A stretch of 6,727 nucleotides of DNA from Methylococcaceae bacterium (GTDB lineage Bacteria; Pseudomonadota; Gammaproteobacteria; Methylococcales; Methylomonadaceae): positions 1-6,727 of the forward strand of contig JAUYMX010000040.1 in NCBI GenBank assembly GCA_030699345.1, written 5' to 3'. The position numbers and the translations under genes were made by a program. This document shows, piece after piece, positions 1 to 4,795 of this stretch. The notes under the pieces are model-generated. The model was given only the letters and a program-made list of their open reading frames with translations, did not search any database and was not told where the DNA came from. Each line of letters opens with the position of its first letter. Position 1 is the stretch's first letter.

Positions 1-87
1 CACTAATCTGGATGTTGGCTCAATCAACTTGCTTTCAATATCAAGCTGCTTGATGTTAAGAAAATCTTGGTTTATTGACAGTGTCAT
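1..87 (-). CDS. 5' part of an unidentified protein gene, cut by the window edge
   Basis: An ATG at 87-85 on the minus strand opens a frame that stays open for all 29 codons to the window edge. The peptide begins MTLSINQDFLNIKQLDIES and continues with KLIEPTSRLV. Its start is supported by a strong Shine-Dalgarno sequence, GAGGGGG (99-93), five bases before the ATG. The visible part has no signal peptide, membrane segment or motif I recognise, so no function is proposed. It lies downstream of acyP on the same strand but is separated from it by about 200 bp and a rho-independent terminator, so it is probably a separate unit or is controlled by that terminator. The frame and start are directly visible; that it is a real gene is inferred from the ribosome binding site. 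Confidence 0.6.
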   Translation of the reverse strand, partial: MTLSINQDFLNIKQLDIESKLIEPTSRLV

Positions 88-92
88 GTTGA

Positions 93-99
93 CCCCCTC
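93..99 (-). promoter_or_regulatory. Strong Shine-Dalgarno of the partial left-edge gene
   Basis: GAGGGGG reads on the minus strand five bases (GTCAA plus the last base before ATG counted from 92 to 88) ahead of the ATG at 87. It is the main evidence that the edge frame is a gene. The same G-rich run can pair over 7 bp, with two G-U wobbles, with the segment CUUCCUC encoded at 168-162, which matters for the leader/sRNA hypothesis given elsewhere. Confidence 0.6.
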
Positions 100-127
100 A
101 TTTAAGCTGATGGTTAACGTCTGGAAC

Positions 128-159
128 AAAAAAAATGCGGCCAGGTTAGTGACCGCATT
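128..159 (-). terminator. Rho-independent terminator, minus strand
   Basis: Read on the minus strand, the arms AATGCGGTCA (159-150) and TGGCCGCATT (143-134) form a 10-bp stem with one G-U wobble around the 6-nt loop CTAACC. The stem runs straight into a tract of eight T (135-128). This is a textbook intrinsic terminator. It could end transcripts from rlmKL-acyP, end a small RNA starting near 208, or attenuate the partial gene whose ATG is 40 bp further on. Read on the plus strand there is no T tract, so the direction is clear. Confidence 0.8.
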
Positions 160-208
160 AAGAGGAAGGATATGAAACTCGCAACCCAAATGGAGGTTTT
201 TAGCGAGT
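128..208 (-). ncRNA. Candidate small RNA or terminating leader with a CU-rich segment
   Basis: Four elements line up on the minus strand. A promoter-like pair (TTTTCA and TACACT, 17-bp spacing) predicts a start near 208. A 5' hairpin follows, with arms ACTCGC (208-203) and GCGAGT (182-177), extended by an inner AACC/GGTT pairing across a small bulge. Next is an unpaired pyrimidine-rich stretch, roughly TTTCATATCCTTCCTCTT (178-161). Last is a rho-independent terminator with U8. The predicted transcript is about 80 nt. The CU-rich stretch is complementary to Shine-Dalgarno sequences, a feature known from several bacterial sRNAs that block translation initiation. Alternatively it is the attenuated leader of the partial gene at 87. 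I do not recognise an Rfam family. The structure is visible; transcription is inferred. Confidence 0.4.
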
Positions 209-214
209 GGCTCT

Positions 215-243
215 AGTGTATTGAATAATGTGCTATTTGAAAA
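215..243 (-). promoter_or_regulatory. Sigma-70-like promoter candidate for the 128-208 transcript
   Basis: On the minus strand, TTTTCA (243-238; four of six match TTGACA) and TACACT (220-215; four of six match TATAAT, including the most conserved first two and last positions) are separated by 17 bp. A start seven bases later falls at 208, exactly at the beginning of a hairpin arm. The match is moderate and the region is AT-rich, so a chance match is possible. Its value is that it is placed consistently with the downstream hairpin and terminator. Confidence 0.35.
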
Positions 244-278
244 TGTGGCAGATTGTCGCGCGACAATCTGTCGCATTT
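241..278. repeat. Long near-perfect inverted repeat with a 22-bp perfect palindromic core
   Basis: The core (249-270) is a perfect palindrome with half-site CAGATTGTCGC. The symmetry continues outward to 241 and 278 (outer arms AAATGTGG and TCGCATTT) with only two non-Watson-Crick positions, 246/273 and 248/271. Both are G-U wobbles if transcribed on the plus strand but A-C mismatches on the minus strand. It begins six bases after the acyP stop codon and its outer edge overlaps the candidate -35 box at 243-238. It could be a dyad operator, an extrudable DNA hairpin, a 3'-end-protecting RNA hairpin for the rlmKL-acyP mRNA, or the end of a decayed small element. No T tract follows on either strand, so it is not a typical intrinsic terminator. 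Confidence 0.7.
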
Positions 279-283
279 GGTCA

Positions 284-556
284 TTATCTTATTTCGAACG
301 AATGTAGCGCTTCGTTGACAGGCAGTTCATTGACGTCGATATGATCGACCCGAGCAGTAATCGGGCCTTTACGGCACCAAGTAATGAACTGCGCAATTGC
401 TTCATCGTTACCTTGGGCAATGATCTCGACTCTGCCATCGGCAAGATTAGTTGCGCGGCCAACAAGACCCAGCTGTTTGGCTTTTCGTCGAGTGAAGGCG
501 CGAAAATAAACGCCTTGCACGCGTCCTGAAACGACAATATTTACCTTGCGGGTCAT
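284..556 (-). CDS. acyP: Acylphosphatase
   Basis: This small cytosolic enzyme hydrolyses acyl phosphates such as carbamoyl or acetyl phosphate to carboxylate and phosphate. At 90 residues it has the normal family length and covers the whole fold. The phosphate-binding loop GRVQGVYFR is at residues 11-19, with catalytic Arg19. The catalytic Asn37 sits in the second signature, ATNLADGRVEI (35-45). Both essential residues are intact. The ATG overlaps the TGA of rlmKL in an ATGA junction, and a good ribosome binding site, GGAAG (569-565), lies eight bases upstream inside rlmKL. It ends with tandem in-frame stops, TAA TGA. Its physiological substrate in bacteria is not settled. From memory, the E. 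coli homologue yccX also neighbours an rRNA methyltransferase gene (rlmI), so the association may be meaningful. Family assignment is secure. Confidence 0.96.
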   Translation of the reverse strand: MTRKVNIVVSGRVQGVYFRAFTRRKAKQLGLVGRATNLADGRVEIIAQGNDEAIAQFITWCRKGPITARVDHIDVNELPVNEALHSFEIR

Positions 557-2763
557 CGGCTAATCTTCCAGCAATAATGTATTTTCGGGTTACGGGAAAA
601 ATCTTCCGGGATGGTGGCCGGGGTAATGTCTTCCACGTTTAATTTCGCTAACGTTAGATAGTCGAATTTAAAGCGCCTGAAGTTGGTGGAAAAATACAAC
701 ACGCCATCCGGTGCCAACAGAGCAAGAGCATTATTAATCAGCTGCACATGGTCTTTTTGCACATCGAACACATCATCCATACGTTTAGAGTTGGAAAACG
801 TTGGCGGGTCGAGAAAAATCAGGTCATATTGCCTCGGCTCAGACTGACGGGCTTCAGTCTCCAGCCATTCTAAACAATCAGCTTGGATAAACTCGTGCGC
901 GCCTTTTACAGTATTTAATGCCAAATTATTTTTGGCCCAGCCGAGATAAGTGTTGGACATATCCAGCGTAGTGGTCGCTTTTGCGCCGCCGACTGCAGCA
1001 TGCACGGTGGCACTGCCGGTATAAGCAAACAAATTTAAAAAGCGTTTATCTTTGGCTTGTTTTTGAATAATCAGCCGAATGGGCCGGTGATCAAGAAACA
1101 AGCCGGTATCGAGATAATCTTCAAAATTGACCAGCAATTTACAGCCGCCTTCTTCAATGACATGAAAACGGCCTTGTTCGGCAATCTTTTCGTATTGATC
1201 GGTGCTTCTTTGCTTCCGGCGTATTTTTAAGAACACCTGCTCGCGGCTGACATTAAGCACGTCTGGAATTGCTGCCAAAACGCCTGCCAAACGCTGATCG
1301 GCTTTCTGTTGATCAATGCTTTTTGGTGGCTCATATTCTTGTACGTTGATCCAAGTCTGCTGAGATTCGCCTTGATAGATGTCGATAGCAACGGCGTATT
1401 CCGGTAAGTCAGCATCGTAAACTCGGTAACAGCTGACGTTGTTTTGTTTCGCCCACTTGGCAAATTTTTTCAGATTCTTTTTCAGGCGATTCGAGAACAT
1501 ATCCGCACCCGTGTTCTCAACGACTTCTACTTCGGCCTCACTGGCTTCTGTTACCTGGGCAATCCGTTCTTCCTGAGATTTGGCCTTAGGAATAAAAAAC
1601 GCTTTTTCCTCGATATTAAAACGCAACAGCTTGCATTCCAACGCGCCGTTAAACAGGGTAATAGGCTTCTGCGAGCGAATGCCTAATCTAAAACCCAGTT
1701 CCGGATTGCTGATAATCATCGCCGCTTGCCAGCCGACAAAATGGTTTTTAAAGGTATCGCCCATTTTTTTGTACAGCTCGGAGGTTTCTTCTTCATCGCC
1801 CAAGCGTTCACCATACGGCGGGTTACAAATCAGTAACCCGGGTTTCCAACTGGTCGCAGGCGCTGCGTCTTCAATATCGCGGCGTTCCAGATGCACTTTG
1901 TTAGTCAGCCCGGCATTGGCGATATGCTTTAACGCCGTGTTAATGGTGTAGCGGTCTTGGTCAAAGCCGACGATAACGGGAAGCTTGCTAATCCCCACTT
2001 GCTTGCGTTGCTCAGCTTCGGCGCGTAAGCGTTGCCAGATGTTGGCATCGTGTTTTTTCCAGCCGATAAAACCAAAATAATCGCGTAATAAACCGGGTGC
2101 GTAATCGGCGGCAATCATCGCGCCTTCCAATACCAAAGTGCCTGAACCGCACATCGGGTCGATTAGCGTGCCGCCTTGCTTGGCGATAGCGGGCCAACCG
2201 CTGCGCAGCAACATGGCTGCAGCCAGGTTTTCTTTGATCGGCGCTTTGATGGTGACGTCGCGATAACCGCGGCGATGCAGACTTTCGCCGGATAAATCCA
2301 AACTAAGCTGGGCCGTTTCACCCTGTAAATAAACATTAATACGAATATCCGGACGTTCGGTATCTATGTTGGGGCGCTGATTAAACTTTGCGCGCATTTG
2401 ATCGACAATGGCATCTTTTACTTTTAAGGCGCCAAAATGGGTGTTGTTAATCGCCGGTGAGTTTTTGGCACTGAACGACACCGCAAAGCTGCCGTCGGAC
2501 GCCAGATGATCATCCCAGTTGATAGCTTGTACGCCGTCGTAAAGATCTTGCTGGCTTTTAACGGTGAAAGAATTTAACACCAGCAGAATACGATTGGCGG
2601 TTCGAGACCAAAGGCATGCTCGATAAGCAGTTTCCAGATCCCCCTGAAACGCCACCCCCGCCATGGTTGCTTTAATTTGGGAAATACCCAGCGCGCGTAA
2701 CTCATCGGTGAGGATGGTTTCCATGGCTTTGGGGGTGGTGGCAAACAGTTGGTAAGTGGGCAT
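553..2763 (-). CDS. rlmKL: Bifunctional 23S rRNA (guanine) methyltransferase RlmKL
   Basis: In E. coli this fused enzyme makes m2G2445 (RlmL half) and m7G2069 (RlmK half) in 23S rRNA, using S-adenosylmethionine. The order of parts is visible. An N-terminal THUMP-type RNA-binding region spans roughly residues 45-155. The RlmL Rossmann domain has the SAM motif DPMCGSGT (202-209) and catalytic NPPYGER (314-320). A charged, Glu-rich linker lies around 395-420. The RlmK half has VNFEDYLDTGLFLDHRPIR (545-563), SAM motif NLFAYTGSA (577-585) and LDPPTFSNS (651-659). At 736 residues it is somewhat longer than E. coli RlmKL (about 702), part of the excess probably being the linker. The ATG has only a weak GAG eight bases upstream. 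The fkp terminator lies just upstream, and I see no convincing promoter in the 90-bp gap. acyP follows with a 4-bp overlap. No key motif is missing. Confidence 0.97.
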   Translation of the reverse strand: MPTYQLFATTPKAMETILTDELRALGISQIKATMAGVAFQGDLETAYRACLWSRTANRILLVLNSFTVKSQQDLYDGVQAINWDDHLASDGSFAVSFSAKNSPAINNTHFGALKVKDAIVDQMRAKFNQRPNIDTERPDIRINVYLQGETAQLSLDLSGESLHRRGYRDVTIKAPIKENLAAAMLLRSGWPAIAKQGGTLIDPMCGSGTLVLEGAMIAADYAPGLLRDYFGFIGWKKHDANIWQRLRAEAEQRKQVGISKLPVIVGFDQDRYTINTALKHIANAGLTNKVHLERRDIEDAAPATSWKPGLLICNPPYGERLGDEEETSELYKKMGDTFKNHFVGWQAAMIISNPELGFRLGIRSQKPITLFNGALECKLLRFNIEEKAFFIPKAKSQEERIAQVTEASEAEVEVVENTGADMFSNRLKKNLKKFAKWAKQNNVSCYRVYDADLPEYAVAIDIYQGESQQTWINVQEYEPPKSIDQQKADQRLAGVLAAIPDVLNVSREQVFLKIRRKQRSTDQYEKIAEQGRFHVIEEGGCKLLVNFEDYLDTGLFLDHRPIRLIIQKQAKDKRFLNLFAYTGSATVHAAVGGAKATTTLDMSNTYLGWAKNNLALNTVKGAHEFIQADCLEWLETEARQSEPRQYDLIFLDPPTFSNSKRMDDVFDVQKDHVQLINNALALLAPDGVLYFSTNFRRFKFDYLTLAKLNVEDITPATIPEDFSRNPKIHYCWKISR

Positions 2764-2789
2764 AAAAACCGCTCAAGGTGGCATTAGCT

Positions 2790-2840
2790 AAAAACGGCAA
2801 AGGCGCAAGCCCAGCGGATTAGCTGAGTCTTGCGCCTTTG
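2790..2840 (-). terminator. Rho-independent terminator after the FKBP gene
   Basis: Twelve-base perfect arms, CAAAGGCGCAAG and CTTGCGCCTTTG, occupy 2840-2829 and 2809-2798 (either arm order reads the same on both strands). The 19-nt loop contains a further 4-bp stem (CAGC 2812-2815 with GCTG 2822-2825). On the minus strand the stem is followed by CCG and then five T (2794-2790). It lies 13 bp past the FKBP stop codon, so it most likely ends the SLT lipoprotein-FKBP unit. Read on the plus strand it lacks a T tract. rlmKL starts only 27 bp beyond it, so any read-through would feed that gene. Confidence 0.8.
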
Positions 2841-2853
2841 TAGGGAGATGGTA

Positions 2854-3327
2854 TTACTGAATTTTGATCAACTCGACATCAAAGATCAATGCAGCGTTGG
2901 GGCCAATATCACGGCCAGCACCACGTGAACCATAAGCCAAGTCAGAAGGGATATAGAAACGGAATTTATCGCCTTCATGCATCAGCTGCACGCCTTCGGT
3001 CCAGCCAGCGATAACGCGGTTTAATGGGAACGTTGCTGGTTCGCCGCGGCTGTAAGAGCTGTCGAACTCTTTGCCGTCCAGCGTGGTGCCTTTGTAATGC
3101 ACGGTTACTTCATCAGTAGCAGAAGGTGACTTAACACCTGTGCCTTTGGTTAATACTTCGTATTGCAAGCCAGTGGCAGTAGTGACAATGTTGGCTTTTT
3201 TGGTGTTTTCAGCAAGAAACGCAGCACCTGCGGCTTTGTTTTCTTCGGGAGTAGCGGCGTTGGCCATAGTAAGTCCTATAAAAATAACAGCGATGATGGA
3301 AGTAATTTTAAGAAAAAGTTTTTTCAC
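2854..3327 (-). CDS. Exported FKBP-type peptidyl-prolyl cis-trans isomerase
   Basis: A 157-residue prolyl isomerase that should act on folding proteins in the periplasm. Residues 1-24 form a signal peptide (KK, hydrophobic stretch, MANA before ATPEEN) with likely cleavage after Ala24. The FKBP domain spans about 70-157. Every position matching the human FKBP12 active site is kept: Tyr78, Phe88, Asp89, Phe100, Val105, Ile106, Trp109, Tyr132 and Phe149, so activity is expected. The short segment 25-65 replaces the long helical dimerisation region of E. coli FkpA or Mip, so it is a minimal form. The start is GTG, supported by AAAGG (3339-3335) seven bases upstream; the first in-frame ATG (residue 21) would destroy the signal peptide. 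It lies 36 bp after the SLT lipoprotein gene, probably in one unit. Subfamily name (fkpA, fklB or mip) is not assigned. Confidence 0.94.
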   Translation of the reverse strand: MKKLFLKITSIIAVIFIGLTMANAATPEENKAAGAAFLAENTKKANIVTTATGLQYEVLTKGTGVKSPSATDEVTVHYKGTTLDGKEFDSSYSRGEPATFPLNRVIAGWTEGVQLMHEGDKFRFYIPSDLAYGSRGAGRDIGPNAALIFDVELIKIQ

Positions 3328-3363
3328 GGATTTGCCTTTAAGTGACGTAAAAACGCTAGTTTA

Positions 3364-3972
3364 TCAAAAAAAGCTGTTTCTGCTTTCCAATTGATTTTTA
3401 CAACCGCCAAGTTGGCGTTGATAAAGCTTGGCGCGCAAGGCGACTTTGTCTGCGACTTTCAGTAGCCAAGGTTTTTGGTTGTAGGTATGCCGTTGGTAGC
3501 CGCCTTGACCTTCGTGATAAGCCAGATATAAGCGTTTAGTGTCAGTCAGGGGAATGCCCAGTTTTCTATGGCTGGTATGACAGTACCAACCTATAAAGTC
3601 GGCAGCGTCAGAAAAGTCGTCGCGATCCGCGCCCCAGCCACCGGCCTTATCGAGATAATTATCCCAGGTTTCATCCTTGGCTTGGGCATAGCCATAAGCG
3701 CTACTGGCTCTAAACCACGGAATAAACCCTAATAACCAGGGGCGTGGCGGTTGGGCATCGGCAACAAAACGAGACTCTTGATGCATGATGGCCATTTGTA
3801 CTTCAATCGGCACGCCCCATTTGGTCGCGGCGTTTTTGGCATCATCGTACCAATCTTCTTTTTCATTGAAGGCGGCGCAAAGATTGTCACTATTTTTTGG
3901 CGGCAATGCGGTGCATGCCGTCAGCATAAATGACAGGGGTAAGATAAAAAATTTGATCATGATGTTTAACAC
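3364..3972 (-). CDS. Lipoprotein with lysozyme-like transglycosylase (SLT) domain
   Basis: The 202-residue product starts with a lipoprotein signal peptide: a hydrophobic stretch and lipobox LTAC with the lipidated Cys20. Ser/Thr-Ala follows rather than Asp, which favours the outer membrane. The rest resembles the SLT/lysozyme-like fold. A putative catalytic Glu66 lies in MAIMHQES (60-67), SAYGYAQAK (91-99) stands where other SLT proteins have GLMQ, and AYHEGQGGY (151-159) stands for the usual AYNAGPG. It probably cleaves or binds peptidoglycan. The start is taken as GTG with a weak CAGG ten bases upstream; ATG at residue 5 would also leave a complete lipoprotein signal but has no ribosome binding site. 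It ends in Phe-Phe and tandem stops TGA TAA after a run of seven T. The fold call is firm; enzymatic activity is inferred. Confidence 0.85.
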   Translation of the reverse strand: MLNIMIKFFILPLSFMLTACTALPPKNSDNLCAAFNEKEDWYDDAKNAATKWGVPIEVQMAIMHQESRFVADAQPPRPWLLGFIPWFRASSAYGYAQAKDETWDNYLDKAGGWGADRDDFSDAADFIGWYCHTSHRKLGIPLTDTKRLYLAYHEGQGGYQRHTYNQKPWLLKVADKVALRAKLYQRQLGGCKNQLESRNSFF

Positions 3973-4013
3973 ATTAAATTAACCTGATGTTCAGGGTAGA
4001 TAATGGGGGAATA

Positions 4014-4041
4014 TTAGTAAATTTAAAGACTCTACTATAAT
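4014..4041 (+). promoter_or_regulatory. Candidate sigma-70 promoter of the PilZ gene
   Basis: A perfect -10 hexamer, TATAAT, lies at 4036-4041. The best -35 at suitable spacing is TTAGTA (4014-4019, 16-bp spacer), only three of six matches, so the promoter relies on its -10 box or on an activator. Transcription would start near 4048, giving a leader of about 60 nt before the ATG at 4110. Confidence 0.5.
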
Positions 4042-4097
4042 CCTGCCATTGGCTTTGTTAGGAAAGAGCCAGAACGGCGGTGAATACTATAACAACT

Positions 4098-4102
4098 GGT
4101 GA
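4098..4102 (+). promoter_or_regulatory. Shine-Dalgarno that decides the PilZ gene start
   Basis: GGTGA is complementary to the 16S rRNA 3' end and sits seven bases before ATG 4110. The upstream in-frame GTG at 4080 has its nearest purine-rich site (AGGA) about 16 bases away, too far for efficient use. The ATG is therefore preferred. Confidence 0.6.
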
Positions 4103-4109
4103 CGTATAC

Positions 4110-4727
4110 ATGATAAATCAGGAAAATCGACCTTATCGTAAGAGTCTGGCAGAACATGGCCTGATCTATTTGGGCGGAGAAGAACGCGAAGTTGTGATTA
4201 AAAATATTTCCTTAACTGGATTATTAGTCGAATTGTTTTGCGAAGATGAGCCCCTTGAAATAAAAGATATTTATAACGCGATCGCGGCGTCACCAGTGTT
4301 AGATTTTTACTTGCCTGAACTGCGTTTGGCAGGAGAAGTGGACGTGGTCAGAGTGGATATTGAAGAGTCCCATATTTTGATGGCATTAGCGTTCAAATAT
4401 GTTTCTCACGATGTTGATAACTTGCTTTATAGAAGAAAAGCTTATCGCAAAATGATGACGGCACCGGGAAAAATTCTTATTGACGGTGATTTCACTGAGT
4501 TTGAAACCGTCAACGTATCGGTTGACGGCTTTATGATCCGCATTAATAAAGATATTGAGGTGCCAGTGAATGCAGTTACTACCTTTCAATTCAAACTGCT
4601 GGATTTGGAAGGCGCGGTGAAGGTTATCTGGATTGATCGTGGCGAATCATCAACTCTCATGGGTTTACAATACATGCATATGGAAAAAACCCATATCCAA
4701 GGCATTCCTGTGTTTGCACGCCGTTGA
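4110..4727 (+). CDS. Tandem PilZ-domain protein, putative c-di-GMP receptor
   Basis: From ATG 4110 the protein has 205 residues (215 from the alternative GTG at 4080). No signal peptide or membrane segment is visible, so it is probably cytoplasmic. Two PilZ-like repeats can be read. The C-terminal one has the c-di-GMP signature RRKAYR (108-113) followed by NVSVDG (135-140), matching RxxxR and (D/N)xSxxG. The N-terminal one has NISLTG (32-37) preceded by ENRPYR (5-10), where the first arginine of RxxxR is replaced by Asn. The C-terminal repeat should therefore bind c-di-GMP, while the N-terminal one may be degenerate and act like the YcgR-N barrel. The output partner is unknown and no cyclase, phosphodiesterase or motility gene is adjacent. 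It is the only plus-strand gene here, flanked divergently by the SLT lipoprotein gene and convergently by ybiB. Confidence 0.85.
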   Translation: MINQENRPYRKSLAEHGLIYLGGEEREVVIKNISLTGLLVELFCEDEPLEIKDIYNAIAASPVLDFYLPELRLAGEVDVVRVDIEESHILMALAFKYVSHDVDNLLYRRKAYRKMMTAPGKILIDGDFTEFETVNVSVDGFMIRINKDIEVPVNAVTTFQFKLLDLEGAVKVIWIDRGESSTLMGLQYMHMEKTHIQGIPVFARR

Positions 4728-4773
4728 TCAATCATGGACGTTAAGCTGTTGGCTTCGACTCCGCTTAACCAAC

Positions 4774-4795
4774 GAAGGGCCACCTTCTAATTTTT
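4774..4795 (+). terminator. Possible short terminator of the PilZ gene
   Basis: GAAGG (4774-4778) and CCTTC (4783-4787) can form a 5-bp stem with a 4-nt loop, followed by TAATTTTT (4788-4795). It lies between the convergent PilZ and ybiB genes and overlaps the last codons of ybiB. The stem is short. An upstream 7-bp repeat, GTTAAGC/GCTTAAC (4740-4746 and 4763-4769), may add structure. Confidence 0.35.

Larger units (their letters stand above)
3973..4109. other. Divergent intergenic region between the SLT lipoprotein and PilZ genes
   Basis: This 137-bp AT-rich region must hold promoters in both directions. The plus-strand promoter is described separately. On the minus strand I find only AT-rich -10-like strings (for example TAATAT near 4015-4010) without a good -35 partner, so no promoter is called for the lipoprotein gene. 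A small imperfect hairpin, GGCTTT with AAAGAGCC (4051-4070, one bulged base), lies in the predicted PilZ leader. No gene is seen here. Confidence 0.5.

Noticed and set aside
172..216. A 14-codon plus-strand open frame (ATG at 172) with a good-looking Shine-Dalgarno, AGGAAGGA.
   Set aside because: The purine-rich site is simply the complement of the CU-rich part of the candidate minus-strand RNA, the frame overlaps a hairpin, no plus-strand promoter is evident and nothing follows it but antisense acyP. Kept only as a possible alternative reading.
241..278. The long inverted repeat as the rho-independent terminator of rlmKL-acyP.
   Set aside because: No T tract follows on the minus strand (next bases are TCAAATAG), and two A-C mismatches fall in the minus-strand stem. 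The hairpin at 128-159 is the better terminator.
241..280. Resemblance of the GACAATCTGTCGC-like repeats to the ends of Tn7-like or CRISPR-associated transposons.
   Set aside because: No transposase, no second end, no target-site duplication and no ordered array of binding sites is visible; the likeness is short and palindromic sequences produce it easily.
341..529. Plus- and minus-strand open frames overlapping acyP in other frames.
   Set aside because: acyP has both catalytic signatures intact and full family length, so the overlapping frames are shadows.
1580..1951. A 123-codon plus-strand open frame antisense to rlmKL.
   Set aside because: It lies wholly within the conserved methyltransferase coding region, has no recognisable protein features and is explained by the opposite-strand codon pattern.
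3364..3388. AAAGC/GCTTT stem followed by seven T at the end of the SLT lipoprotein gene as a terminator.
   Set aside because: The stem is only 5 bp with three A-T pairs and lies inside the last codons; the FKBP gene follows after 36 bp. At most it gives weak attenuation.
4048..4109. A c-di-GMP riboswitch in the PilZ gene leader.
   Set aside because: The leader is about 60 nt, too short for known c-di-GMP riboswitches, and no GEMM-like conserved core is seen; only a small imperfect hairpin is present.
4080..4109. GTG at 4080 as the PilZ gene start, adding ten residues.
   Set aside because: It lacks a properly spaced ribosome binding site, whereas ATG 4110 has GGTGA seven bases upstream.
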